Shown: piece after piece, positions 22,401 to 34,369 of the stretch
Numbering within the stretch: position 1 is the first letter of the stretch
Layout: every line of letters begins with the position of its first letter
Source: Fasciola hepatica
Taxonomy: Eukaryota > Platyhelminthes > Trematoda > Plagiorchiida > Fasciolidae
DNA length: 64,000 nucleotides
NCBI GenBank assembly: GCA_948099385.1
Contig: CANUEZ040000199.1
Span: 2,490,001 to 2,554,000 of the forward strand
Reading direction: 5' to 3'
Made by a program: the position numbers and the translations under genes
The notes under the pieces: generated by a model
What the model was told of the DNA's origin: nothing
Databases searched by the model: none
Seen by the model: only the letters and a program-made list of their open reading frames with translations

Positions 22401-24868
22401 CTGCCCATCAAAATCTTGGAGATATTAGAAAACACCGAACAACCGTACAGTTTATATCATTTGAAGAGTATCCACGTATCACAGTGTACTTACTGGTCTG
22501 CAGTGACTTTTACGTAGGTTGCCATTCCGCCTACATATTTCTTCTAGTTCAGCAACACTTTTTGACGGCAGCTCTGAAATCCAACTGTGCTTACCAAAGA
22601 GTCGTCAACGTTATCATTCAGTTGAGATTCTTGAAAGTAAACTGCACATGCGTGAACAATAATTCATAGTTTGTATTAGCCTGAGGGGTACAGATATGAG
22701 CAGCTTGGCATCCATCTCGTTTGTGTTTTTTTCCTAATTCGATTAGTATCATTCGTGAACTTTTGGGATTCACATGGCACTCACGGATGGTTTTCTAGGC
22801 GCAACATTTCCAGTCGATAGTATGAACGATGAGTAAGCAATGATTATTTCGAGGAGGATGACGGCAGGAGAAAAAAAGCAGCGCAGCCAATCGAAAAGAG
22901 CATCAGATAATAGACGGTATCATGTTATCTTTGAAACTTTGACTACATGGCCCGATTCTCATCCCGTCCTCATCACTGGTTTTATGCTTCTGTTTGCACT
23001 TGATCAAGTCGACATCGACTACCTACTCTGAGTTAATTTTTGTATGAATTTGTTTGACGGGGCTGAGTTCGGGTGGCACACAAGTCTTTCAGCACTATGA
23101 GCTTTATCGGGTATGGCGGGTACGCTGAAGAATTGCCCACTCCTCATCAGTGCAAAATGAGCGCGCTTCCTCGAAGACCATAGACGTTATTCCTCTAGGC
23201 CTAGCTATCAGATCTTGTTCAGAGGGATATGCTGAATCACTTACAACTCAGTAGTGATGACACCACTTTCAGACTAGGAGTGAAACTCATGGTTTACCGT
23301 GGAAATTTTGCAGAGATCTTTCATATCGTTTGAACTTTGAGATTTATGTTTTGTTCAGTGTACATCTCTCGGGTGCAAACTGGATATAAATCAGCTACAC
23401 TGAACCCTCATAAGTTCAGTAGCTACTATCTGCGTACTATTGAAAAGTCACTCCTTCCGGTTACTTGGCTGGTCAAAAGTGGCTCGCACTGCCCATAATT
23501 AGTAAATCTACAGGTAAGCTCGGCCGATTTTAAGCACATTTTGTCTGTCAGGGTAGAAAGAAGAAATAAGGCGAAGAACTAACGTACAGAGCTGAAAATC
23601 TGTGCATCAGATCAAGCAAAAAATGGGGAAACATATAGTGGTGTAATGGTTGGGAACTTGTAAGCCACATCATTGGGTTGCTGAGTGTGTATTGATTTTT
23701 ACGCCGTGGTCCGGAAGTTTATCAATTTGAACTTTTTCTCTGCCCCGCTATACCGTTCACTCTCGTTTGCCTCGTATGCCTATCGATCCGCAGTCAGCTA
23801 ACTCTACTGACACACGCCGACGTATGTACGGTCCTTCCATGTAACGGTTTCATCATTCCATTTTTGAAAAAAAAACGCGTTTGCAGTCACACCGCATCAG
23901 CCTTTTCCCCACAGGGTCATCGTATACAGGTAGCACAGACTATCTTAGTGATTGGAAATGCCTGTGTTTCGGACGTCTTTTCATCTTTATCCATTTGATC
24001 ATTAAGAGCTGTCTTGTCTGTGTTTTCAGTCCATTTGAAGAGAATTGCTAAGTTAATTTTGCAAAGAATTAACGTACTTCATAAGACCTTTCGATTTTCG
24101 GACAAAACGATCGCTTTAGGAAAAAAAAATCTTTCACGTACTGCTTTTACCAGACAATAATGAATCACATCAGGTTCTTCTCATTTTGAAATCAAGTAGC
24201 GCATGAATATTGAATCCAGTTGTTGACGCACATGTCAGGACATTCTGTGCAAAGAAATTTCTTGCTTACTTTGAATCATGTTTGAGCTGTTCACTTTACA
24301 GTCAGGTTTTTGCGATCCAACTGACTTATCATGTTTTGTTGCATACACGGAGACTGTGGTGCTTTAGTGAGTCCCGAACATGGATGTTTACCGGGCATTT
24401 TCGCCTTAACTCGTGAGAATAATATGAGCTGTGTTGACAAAAAAACAAATTCCGAAAACGGTTTACCTCAGCTGAGCGATCTGTTGTCACATTCAATTAG
24501 TGTGTGTTCGCTTTTTCCAAAGTCGGTATTTCATAACACTTTTAACAACTCGTAGACAAAGTTTATTGTCCTATTGATTGATCGAATGCGACAGAGGAGC
24601 CGCGGAAAAAAAATCGAACGTAAACATTAACTTAAAAGAAGTTCAGTCAATCTATTCCTAGCTAAGTCATGTCGATATTTTCGTGACCGAATTGCTCGCT
24701 TCTGTGGGTTACAATCTATTTATCGATTATACTAATTTTTAGATTAGGCTCAATTATCATATCTGATCTTTCTGCGATTGAAATATTAGAATAAGTTAGA
24801 GATAGAAATCCATTTAGCTTTTTACACCAGATTTCTAATCCATCGAATAAACATGTTTGTGTACTGAT
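22401..24868. other. No gene recognised
   Basis: Short frames only. The complement of tttatt at 24562-24567 gives a possible AATAAA polyadenylation signal about 300 bases beyond the stop codon of the minus-strand gene that ends at 24869. Confidence 0.3.
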
Positions 24869-27290
24869 TCATCCTTTTTTGTTTGTTATACTGAACTTGT
24901 TCTTGAAAGCCCTGACCACCCAGCACTGATCAAGGAAACACAAATGAGCCTGAGTTTCTAGTGCTTGGATAAACTGAGAGAACAGCAGTGGGGGGGGGAG
25001 GAATATAAGCATAAAAAGACAAGGATTCTGTGAGTGTGAAACTAAATTGTTTCCAAACGAAAACATTTCTATCTCTACAAGGAAACGAAAATCATTTTGC
25101 ACACATACTGATCAGTTATAATTACTGAAGAGCACTGATACGAAAAACAATTCACTTCCGGCATCTTGAAGATTTAGCGGCTGATTATTGGTTTCATAGA
25201 ATATTTGAAGGACTAGTATCTAGCTCAGGAAGTAAGTTTATTTATAGTGAGATAAATCATAGAATCCTTTCCAATGATTTTGAATATTGGTTTTGTTTGT
25301 AGCTCGGGTTAGTGGTTTGTATCCACGACCACCGACGAATACAAATCATGGAATCATATCACTCAAATTCTTGTTTCAACTTTTTCTGAAGAAAAACTGT
25401 TTAAAGATACATTGATCGATTAAACAAAATCCACGATAAGAGTGGAATAGGAAGATTTAAAAAGTGATGCTTACTCGACTTGGCCTGGTTAGTCATATTT
25501 CTAATTGTTGATAATAAACCCCTTAACTCTCAAGTCGGTAACAAACCTTGTGCATCTAGACTTAGCATTTTAATCTTCATCCCATTATAGTGTACTTTTT
25601 CAGAGTTAGACGTGGTGATGTTGACTGACCGGTGGCTAGGTGGTATATGTCCCTGGTGTCGTTAGTGATGTTTCTGATTGCCTAATATTAGCATGACAGC
25701 TTCACATGACTAATTAGGTGTTCTGATCCGTTCCATCTTTTCAAGAGAATCGTTCGGTCAAAATTGTGACTCAGTTGGTGTGTCATTCAGATGCAGCCAA
25801 AATACCTGACAAGTTGATCTCCTGACTGGTGAACACATGGGGGTTGATAGCTTACGAAATGCTGCATTTAGCGCGGATTCCTTCGACCGGACAATGGGAA
25901 ACCGGAGGCGGCTGGGATCGAAGTTCGCGGTCGGTGGTCCATTTACGTTCACGTTATTACGAACCCTCGACTGCTGTTGTGTAGCAGGATCTTCGAGTCC
26001 AATTTCACTCCCACACGGAATATCTGCACTCATGAACCATAAATTATGTGATAAAATATTTTTTGTAATCAGATCAGAAGCAGACTTTTCTTAGCCCAGT
26101 GTTTCCATATCTTTGGGCATTCGAGTATTTCGTAAACGGATAATAAAATGTATTTGGTCCACTCACCGAAATAGGCAACGATTACAATGAGAATGATAAG
26201 TGATCTGACGAGTCATCGTGACCAGATTAAATGACAGACTGGTCAAGAGATTGCAGGTGTGCGAATGACTTTTCCCGCAGTTCCATACACTGAACCATGT
26301 GGTTTATTGCGTGTTCCATATGTTTGAGCTCACGTGGTTGATTGGGTGGTCGATCGGGTTTCACTCACACCAAGCAGTCACTCCCCCGTTATTAATTTCT
26401 TATTATTTACGTTAGTCTGTCGATTGACTTCTGTCTACGGTTATTTTACTCTTACCAACATCCGGTTGATTTCCCTTCACATTTGTTGATATCAACGGTG
26501 ACGAACAGGCATTGCACATTGCTACCCTGATTTCCACCACTTGATTGCAATCCTTGACAGGAGTACGTTGCTGTAGGAATACTGTAGTTAATAACCTGTG
26601 GGACTGATTGCTAGTGCGGAGTGTTATCTTTCCGCCTATGAGCATTCTTACGTAAGAAGACTGATCACGTTAAACAAAAAATCTATGGACTCCAGAACAC
26701 ACGTGAGTAGACGAAATCAATAAGAACAAAAGTCGCAAGATACCATCCAGATGTGGGAGATAAACTTGTTAAAATGGAACGAGCAACGTACGTGTAGCGT
26801 ATTCTAGGAGTCCTGATGAGTTGTAACCGAAAACTGGCGGCTGAAAATGAAACATCAAAATATTTCCATTTCTTTGGTGCGGAGATGGTATGATGGACAG
26901 TTAGCAACCCAACATGGACGGGACGGTACCCCATTATTGATTTTGTCCAGTGAAGTAAATGCAGTGTTTATCGATCAGAGTCTGCAGGAATTGTTCTACC
27001 GGGACTCGTAGAGATGAGTTAAAAAGAATATTATCCGCAATGGAAGAATACAGCCTCCCATGGAAGAAGACTGAAATCAGAATGAACAATGTGAACTTTA
27101 GCTTTCCTCATACGGCTTTTCAAAAGGGATCAAAGAAAATGATCAATAAAACGGCTCGTACGTCAGAACAACCGAGAGTTATTTGTTAACAAGGATTTGT
27201 GAGTATATCCGAATGATTTAGACCGCTGAAAGTCACACACAATCCTCATTTTACTTACAGTAACCATAAACAATCATTTCGATTGATGAG
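24869..27290 (-). CDS. Six-exon gene of unknown function (5' end missing)
   Basis: Minus-strand exons, in order: 27290-27259 (32 bases), 27070-27000 (71), 26840-26792 (49), 26635-26456 (180), 26023-25806 (218), 24973-24869 (105, ends TGA). Borders are AG/GT throughout, with strong sites such as ctcttttcacag, attttcag, ctctcag and donors gtaagt, gtacgt, gtaaga. All five junctions agree in phase (1, 0, 1, 1, 0). The joined product of about 217 residues runs from MIVYGY through SSIADNILFNSSLRVP, PPVFGYNSSGLLEYAT, VEIRVAMCNACSSPLIST, PSRLRFPIVRSKESALNAAF and LCFLDQCWVVRAFKNKF to the stop. No known family was recognised. The middle is Ser/Pro/Asn-rich and the ends are hydrophobic. More 5' exons probably lie beyond the palindrome at 27337. 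The last junction spans 832 bases and is the least certain. Confidence 0.6.
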
Positions 27291-27336
27291 CTGTGAAAAG
27301 AGTAGAAATTTATTGCGTTTCTCCGGAGCTGTTGCT

Positions 27337-28504
27337 ATTGGATTTTGTTAGTCCGGCCCTCACAAACATCGGGAGTGAGTGACCAGCTCCACCCTGCAAC
27401 TGGGACTGCCAGTGTAATCCAGTCGACGACGGTGTCCTCCGCCTCTGTGACTAATCCTAGTGCACATGGAGATCACTGGCTTCCCCAATGATCTTGTCCA
27501 CCTTCGTTTGTTTGGTTGCATGTATACCAGTCGTTTGGTTCGAATCGATCTTCTTAGGAAAGGATGCACACCCTATACCGTGGTTTTGCTTCTTCTTGTT
27601 TCTATGAAGCGGAAGATCAAATTATTGTGTGATTTTGTTGTACTGATATTAGCTGCAGACAACAAAATACATCCATCCTATTTTCAAGTTATCACAGAAA
27701 TATCTTACACCATGACGAGCTGCGATCTGTTATTTGAAAATGTCTTTGTGGCTATGGCAACATAAGTTACTTGTAGATGGAGTGGAATGGAATTGGTTGC
27801 TTCAGTGTAATTTGGTATCTTTATCTTGAAATAAACATCTGAGCCTAATACCGAGTACATTTCGTGGCGCAATATCAAAATAAATGAATCCATAGGAGAA
27901 AACATGAAAAAAATGCGTAACATTAGTTGCTCAGCATGTTTCCTCCTGTGAATTCATTTATTTCGATATTGCGCCACGAAATGTACTCGGTATTAGGCTC
28001 AGATGTTTATTTCAAGATAAAGATACCAAATTACACTGAAGCAACCAATTCCATTCCACTCCATCTACAAGTAACTTATGTTGCCATAGCCACAAAGACA
28101 TTTTCAAATAACAGATCGCAGCTCGTCATGGTGTAAGATATTTCTGTGATAACTTGAAAATAGGATGGATGTATTTTGTTGTCTGCAGCTAATATCAGTA
28201 CAACAAAATCACACAATAATTTGATCTTCCGCTTCATAGAAACAAGAAGAAGCAAAACCACGGTATAGGGTGTGCATCCTTTCCTAAGAAGATCGATTCG
28301 AACCAAACGACTGGTATACATGCAACCAAACAAACGAAGGTGGACAAGATCATTGGGGAAGCCAGTGATCTCCATGTGCACTAGGATTAGTCACAGAGGC
28401 GGAGGACACCGTCGTCGACTGGATTACACTGGCAGTCCCAGTTGCAGGGTGGAGCTGGTCACTCACTCCCGATGTTTGTGAGGGCCGGACTAACAAAATC
28501 CAAT
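27337..28504. repeat. 1.17-kb near-perfect palindrome
   Basis: Arms 27337-27906 and 27935-28504 (570 bases each) are reverse complements, with paired positions summing to 55841 and only 28 bases between. Reading frames of 101 and 69 codons in the two arms translate identically. The few differences noticed sit next to the spacer. It begins 47 bases upstream of the first exon of the minus-strand gene. The outer borders are sharp (attg/caat is the last matching base group). No transposase or other domain was found, so it is a foldback-type repeat or a recent inverted duplication. Confidence 0.92.
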
Positions 28505-28879
28505 TCACTACCTAACAAGGATTTTCGTCCGAGCTGTGGAAGACTAGCTCGTTTTCGATTCGTCAGTCAAATGTATTTCACTTACATTATTGAAGAGAAG
28601 ACTTGCACTCATCTCGCTGGCTACGGTGCTACTTTTACCGAAATTTTGTCTCCTAAATGAGCCAGAATTTCTTCTCTAATTTACCATCTTAAAGCTCACA
28701 TATTTGACTAGATACAACAAACTCCTAAATCAACCTTAAGGCAAAATATACGGATTTCAGAGTCCTTCCAATACGGATGATCAAATAATTAGGTTTTTAA
28801 AGTCCGTCAGGCCGTTTTACCGATCCCAGTGTTTCTTTTAATTTGCGGTGATGGAAAAGTTGGTAAAAAGGGTTACTGC

Positions 28880-29506
28880 TCAGCTCAATGGGGGCCATAA
28901 CTCATTCCCGACTAGATTCAAGAGTCGATGTTGCAAACAGAAGGGATCACGTGAATGAAACAAAACTGCTGGTGTTTTTGTGTGTGAAACACAATTCCAT
29001 CTGGACGGTGACTGCTCATTTTTCACGACACTTCCAGTCTCATTGCACTTAATCGTCGACAGGACGGTTTCTGAGCTCTCAAACAGGGCCCAGTAAACTC
29101 TATCACAACTGGGATTCGCGATCGCAGGGTTCGAAGAAAATCGTAATTGAAACTTGAAAGAAGGGTTGAAAGGGGTATACGGTAAGATGAGAGAGCTAGT
29201 CTTGAACGCGAACCTCGTGGAAGCCGCATTTGTCGACGGCGAAGGTCTGAAGCTTGCGAATCCAGCGCGTCTGTGGTTCTGTACGCATAACGGTTCACGC
29301 TTCGAACGCTCATAGTTTGGATGGGTATAGAGGAAGACAGAGGGCATTGATTTGGAAGCGTTTTCGTTCGTGTGGAAATGGTTAGCGAGCATGAAACGAA
29401 GATTGGTTATGGTGATACCTATCACTGTGAAGAAAAATGTGGTCTGTTGTATTACACAACGTGCCCCCTTTAACTGGCTGCGCTGCACTTCTGTTTTGGC
29501 TACCAT
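28880..29506 (-). CDS. Open reading frame of 208 codons, unknown
   Basis: One of the longest uninterrupted frames outside the retrotransposons, with an ATG start. It includes FFFTVIGITITNL (a possible membrane segment near residues 24-40) and a Ser/Pro/Phe-rich middle (SLILPYTPFNPSFKFQLRF). A second phase (29023-29313) is also open, which suggests that composition rather than selection may keep it free of stops. No family was recognised and no splice sites were assigned. It may be part of a dispersed repeat. Confidence 0.25.
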   Translation of the reverse strand: MVAKTEVQRSQLKGARCVIQQTTFFFTVIGITITNLRFMLANHFHTNENASKSMPSVFLYTHPNYERSKREPLCVQNHRRAGFASFRPSPSTNAASTRFAFKTSSLILPYTPFNPSFKFQLRFSSNPAIANPSCDRVYWALFESSETVLSTIKCNETGSVVKNEQSPSRWNCVSHTKTPAVLFHSRDPFCLQHRLLNLVGNELWPPLS

Positions 29507-29639
29507 CTAGTCGAATTGAAGGAATTTATTTGCTATGATCACTGTACTCCGCTATACTCGGTCAGAAATACTTCTACTCAAAACAGAATATTAGATCTTC
29601 CGCTCAGTCTGATTTAATCGATCATTTATACCAAGGAAT

Positions 29640-30500
29640 TTTCTGTTTACCCAAAAACGCATCCATGCTGGGTGACAGGCTGCCCCTAACAGCAACCTCC
29701 CCCCTCTGCGAAGATGTCCGTCTCTTCTTTGTTCAGTACAAACCTAAATTCTATGTTCGCGAAACTGTCGGATCTAACTCATGTTCCTCGTTCTCGCATT
29801 CGTGTTCATACTTGTGTGGTTCGTGTACAAGAATCGGGGCTGAACTCGCATATTGCTGACCCAGTGGTGTCAATAAATGGCTTCAAACTGTTCCGGAAGG
29901 ACAAGACTACCTCCAGGGAGCAGACTGGAGGTGAAGTGGCCATATATTTCATCTCCACCTAGTGTGGCAAGTCTGAAGTTGTTTATTCATACTCAATGAA
30001 AGCCACTGACTGTTTGGTTATGCCATACCATCCTAAATTTTCTCACCGTAGGAGCACCATCATCGCAAATCTATGCTTAGCCTCGATATGCTCATAGAGC
30101 TCTATTTCATCTCTATATGCCTCTTCTTCCACTTTCCTTGTTTCTTTGTTACTTGGAAATTTGCTCATCATATAAGGCGATTTTAATCATACTTCCACTC
30201 AACCCCATTATTGCGTTTGAATTACCAAATCTTTGTGTTTCTCCAACCGGAGACAACCCTGTTTTGGTGGTGATTATCGCCAACCATCCTGAATTATTCC
30301 CTCTTAAGTTGTGTGCACCTGCCTCAACCAGTGACCATTATCTGCTTCTATCGAGACCTAATCTATGCTCATGGTCTGCTTCCCGCCCTCTCAGGCAAAC
30401 AAACCAAATACAAATCCGTCTCAGAAATTTTTCATGTGATAAGATTTGTCCTCTACAGTGATCCCTTTCTCAAGCATCTTCCTGGTTTTCTTTCAGACGG
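29640..30500 (+). pseudogene. CR1-type element, endonuclease part
   Basis: Plus-strand frames (with shifts) give SHIADPVVSINGFKLFRKD near 29845-29905 followed by GGEVAIYF, the TWL/GY..R.DR..GGG region of CR1/Jockey endonucleases. Further on come NPVLVVIIANHPELFPL and TSDHYLLLSRPN (about 30260-30365), which hold the Asp-His end of the domain. Stops and at least three frameshifts are present. It continues after an interruption at 30500-31050 into the reverse transcriptase below. Confidence 0.7.
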
Positions 30501-30559
30501 TTGCTAAGCAGCAATGTTAAACTTTTTGAAGAGACGATCAATTAGGTTTTGTAATGTGT

Positions 30560-30840
30560 TGCCACTTGAAAACCCTCTTTCTTCACAACGGCCGTGCCAC
30601 TTCTCCTATGTTGAAAGCCGTAAGAAGACAGAAGGACTATTTCTACAGAACCCGGGATAATTCTAAAGTAAGACACATTTCTGAATGAGTAGTATGGCAT
30701 TGTATTTGGATGACAGAACCAAATTTCCTCGGAAGCACACAACCGATTTCGCGGTTTTTCCCGCTCATCAGGCATACGTACCCAGTACTTCTCTGTCCAA
30801 TTATCCATATACTTGAACACTTCACAGTTGGTTTAGAGCT
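30560..30840 (-). repeat. Dispersed repeat copy with hammerhead-like core
   Basis: About 150-200 bases on the minus strand resemble 52780-52990 on the plus strand: both read CSSI.IIG and give the string gtgcctGATGAG or atgcctGATGAG followed by ccGcGA, then tcatccaaatacaatg or tcatccagacacaatg. This copy contains CTGATGA, a perfect GCGG/CCGC stem with a GAAAAA loop, and GAAA, which is the complete core arrangement of a hammerhead ribozyme. Stems I and III could not be paired convincingly. It sits inside the CR1 element. Confidence 0.55.
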
Positions 30841-30867
30841 ATGATCTCGTTAGAATAGAACAGTCCA

Positions 30868-31012
30868 TTTTTAGAATCGGGTGGTGATTCTTCCAAAGTT
30901 AATTCGTCGGTTAACACGGTGGCTATCCTTCAGAACGAGGACACTCGGTCCCAAGGTTAGCCGTGTTAACCGACGAATCAACTTTGGAAGAATCACCACG
31001 TGATTCTAAAAA
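30868..31012. repeat. Hairpin with about 62-bp arms
   Basis: Left arm about 30868-30930 (ttttagaatcgggtggtgat...) is the near-perfect reverse complement of about 30953-31012, with roughly 22 bases between (gaacgaggacactcggtccc). A few single-base mismatches and indels. It sits immediately before the CR1 reverse-transcriptase part resumes. Similar in architecture to the hairpins at 3915 and 10320. Confidence 0.85.
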
Positions 31013-31049
31013 TATATTCTCCTTCCATGCATGCTTCATTTGATTCAAC

Positions 31050-32760
31050 TGGGTTTAAAGTTGTGAGAGACATTCCTCTTTTGATGAAGAAAGAAATTAA
31101 ACGCACTGACTCGTTGTATGCTACTCAAATCCTATATAGCCACAACAGTAACCGACGAAGGCAAGGCATTCAATTTCTATGTGGAAGGTAACGAAAGAAG
31201 TGGACTTTGCTGCGGATGTTGACATTATAAACAGTGCAGTCATCCATCCCTCAAATAACTCTCCGATTTCAATTATTCCCCAAGATGGCACCCACATAAC
31301 CCCGCTCTCTACAGAAGAAGTGCTGAAGCTTTTTCGTACTTCCAAGATAACCTCAGGTATTGGTCCTAATGGCCTATCGTCATCAAGTGTGAGACATGAT
31401 GCTGTTAGTCTGACCGATACATTTACTTCTCTCTTAAACAAATCCTTGAGCTTGTTTTCTATTCCCAAATGCTTGAGATCAGTCACTATTTTTCCTATAC
31501 CCAAACTTCGTAGTTCTGCTGTCCCAATGAAAAGCATTCGTCCCATTGCTCTAAATTCATCTGGTCTTAAACTCACACAGTGTGCCATTCCTAAACATGT
31601 GAATCCTTCCATAAACTCTACCGATGACCTATTACACCTTGTCCATAAACCGAACAGGTCCACAGTGGATGCTATCACTTCCTTAGTCCACAATATAACC
31701 AAATCCTTGGATGTATCAGTGAATTCTGTGAGATGTGTTATTCTAGACTATTGGACCACTTTTGATTCTATTCCGCAGTCTGTCCTCCTCCATGAAAAGG
31801 AAGCTTTCGGCTGTCCCACACCTTTACTGGCATGGTTGTCTGATTATTTTGCCGGCTGAACTCAGTGCATACGACTGGGTTTTGAAGCATCCAAACCCTT
31901 GATGAACAATTGAGGAGAGCATCAGGGAGCTATTCTTTCACCCGTGGTTGTTTTTCACCTACGTTTTTGACCTTTCATTCAGTTCTCCTGCACACTTGTT
32001 TAGATGTGCCGATGATGTGACACTTTGTGAGGCTGTTTCTGTAACCCAGAGCTTCAATGACTTTTCCAATAATCTGCCCTGTATGTACCTATTCTCTGTT
32101 CGATCCCGTTCAACTTTAGATTTGTCCAAATTCTTTGAATACATATTTTTACCCCTTCTCGATCGGCTTATCCTTCTGACCCATATGTCATTTCCACAGG
32201 ACCATTAGCTAGAGTGGGTTTGGTCAAGTACTTGGGAATCACTATCAATACGAATTTGAAGTGGTCATCTCACATTTCGAACTGTGTGTGAAGAAACTAA
32301 CTTGAATCCGAAAGTTTAAGCAATTCAGCGATAGAGTGTTATTTCTCTTTTGTTTATCAATGTTTTTCCTGTTCTACTACTCTATTCCCCTGTTATTTTC
32401 GCTGGTCTACCGAGGAAATATTTTAAAATTCTTCGTTAAGGTCCATTTATCATCAGTCGCGTATCTTTTATACCCGTAGATGAACGATCTGCTAAGCTGT
32501 TGAAATCACACTTGTCCGCAATTAAACCTTCGCTCACAGAATCCTTTCAGACAGCACTCACCTTTTACACAGTGATCTATGTAAAGGTGACTCTCTCACT
32601 TCTACACGTTCCTCCTTCCGACCCATACTCTCTCGTATTGACGTCTACAAAACTCTACAGTTCCATATTTGGCTTGAATCCTCACAAACGGGACACAAGT
32701 ATCGGCAGAATTTCTTGGCAACTTCATTATGTATTGATTTTTTTATCTCACTGATTCGGT
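31050..32760 (+). pseudogene. CR1-type element, reverse transcriptase part
   Basis: A 226-codon frame (31179-31859) carries the start of a non-LTR reverse transcriptase: FRTSKITSGIGPNGLSS, SIPKCLRSVTIFPIPKL, IRPIALNSSGLKL and VRCVILDYWTTFDSI (canonical LDF.kAFDsV). A shifted frame then gives FRCADDVTLC (32000-32030; catalytic box normally F/YADD), KYLGITINTNLKWSSHI (about 32230-32275) and a C-terminal region to about 32760. Stops and shifts make it inactive. Together with 29640-30500 it is one decayed CR1-type (SR1/Perere-like) copy. Confidence 0.85.
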
Positions 32761-34139
32761 GAGGTGCCATTTGTAGATCTTTTTTGACTGAGACGAGGAC
32801 TTCTGTCTACGCGAAAGTCTGATCAAATACCAGTACAAAATCTGATTCATCGTGGACTATCAACGCTGTAGTATTGACCGGCTGCCTGATCCAGGGTCGG
32901 AGATAGGTTAAAGGAACCACTTTCGGCCTTTTTATTCGAAGATGAACCACTAGCTTTAGGTTGCAAAAGGCAAAAGCTTTGTTCCAGATGAGCCGGTAAC
33001 CAGCAGTACTGTTCATTCGCCTTCGAAAATACCCTTTAGGGTAAACAGAAGACAACAAGCGGCTGTGGCCTCGTTAAGTAGCGAGCCACGTTCATCAAGT
33101 CAGTGTTTTGCACTAGTCTACGTGGTGGTTTGGAGCGCAGAACGAGGAACATCTACCCTTCCGGGGGTAGAGCTGTTGTGATGACTATCATCTCTACGGT
33201 GGTGTACGAATACAAGACCTATTGTGTTGTCATAATAAGATATCCATTTATTGTGTTTCAGATTCCGCAACCTCCTCCTCATTGAATAACAACAAACTGG
33301 CTTAGTAATTGCTTAGTACCGTAGCAAGCATCAGATTGAGTCTTTAATTTATCACTTGTACAGTAGCCTTCATTTTGGACAGAGGGACAAAACTGAACTA
33401 ATTTCAACTGAGTCGTCGTGTAGCACGAACGCTCGAATCAGCATTGTAATTCTGTATCAACGTTCATTGTTCAGCCCTTGCGTACAATGTGTTGGGGGAT
33501 CATTCTCAGAAGATATCTATGGGCAAATTTGCAATTCCCACACACTGACCAGGAGATTATCCCGACTGACGGATCGATAGTTTGCTTCATGTCAACACTG
33601 AATCCACAGTATGCATCAGTCCCATGCTCTTTCATTCATACAGAGATCGAATTCTTAGATGATCGTTGGATCAGAAGAAGCGGAAGTTAGGAGAAATTAC
33701 TTCAAGCAATAAACTAAGATTTCGTGGAAGCATGTTGAAGTACGAGATCAAATTTTCCAGCAAGTTGATGTCCCAGTAAAAATACCGATTCCTTGGTGGC
33801 TATTTGCTTGATTACAGTAGTTTGTCTGAGAAAGCCGTGAGGTTAAGTTTTCCCTTCAGTAAAAGGAAAATCCACGGCTAAGTAAGCTTGGTCCCTCGAA
33901 TCTCTTGCGTGGAGGATCATTCAGGAAGTAATGATTAAGAAAATGGAATATATGAGAGAAACTCTATCGGGTGACGGGAACCAGGAAGACTTCGTTCAAA
34001 AGTTTATAGGATGTACCAAAGCAACCTCTGATAACGACTGTCAAAGGAGAATTTCTATTTCGCCGACTGAGAAACAGAATAACCAGTATTGATTTTTCGG
34101 ACACCGTATGTTCCCGATTCCTCAACTGATCTAATAATC
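32761..34139. other. No gene recognised
   Basis: Short unrelated frames. No retrotransposon motif could be followed past about 32760, and no 3' tail was identified for the CR1 copy. Confidence 0.3.
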
Positions 34140-34352
34140 TTAATGACCAATAATTCCAACCTCGAACGGACCAACTCGCGGGGCTTCCACAACCACGTTA
34201 ACTTCCAAAACACTTTCCTCTATTTCCTTTAAACAAAACTCATTATCACGGCATTTATCTCTGAATTCAATGCGACTGAATTCTGCAGACTGAATTTTTA
34301 TTTCTGGTTTAGTCAGAACTTCCTCATTAATTGGTCCCCTTTCACTTCTCAT
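34140..34352 (-). CDS. Candidate exon, charged peptide
   Basis: A 70-codon minus-strand frame reads like coding sequence: EVLTKPEIKIQSAEF, FRDKCRDNEFCLKEIEES and VEAPRVGPFEVGIIG. The C-x5-C pair in an acidic setting loosely recalls integrin alpha chains, but the resemblance is too weak to name it. Splice sites are poor (gttgga or gtcatt as donors). It abuts the Jockey fragment on the other strand, so an insertion may have broken it. Confidence 0.25.
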   Translation of the reverse strand: MRSERGPINEEVLTKPEIKIQSAEFSRIEFRDKCRDNEFCLKEIEESVLEVNVVVEAPRVGPFEVGIIGH

Positions 34353-34369
34353 GTCATTTCTTATGCAGT

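Noticed and set aside
26813..26835. Plus-strand CTGATGA, short stem, GAAA arrangement
   Set aside because: It lies antisense within the 49-base exon encoding PPVFGYNSSGLL, and the outer stems do not pair. Best explained as coincidence.
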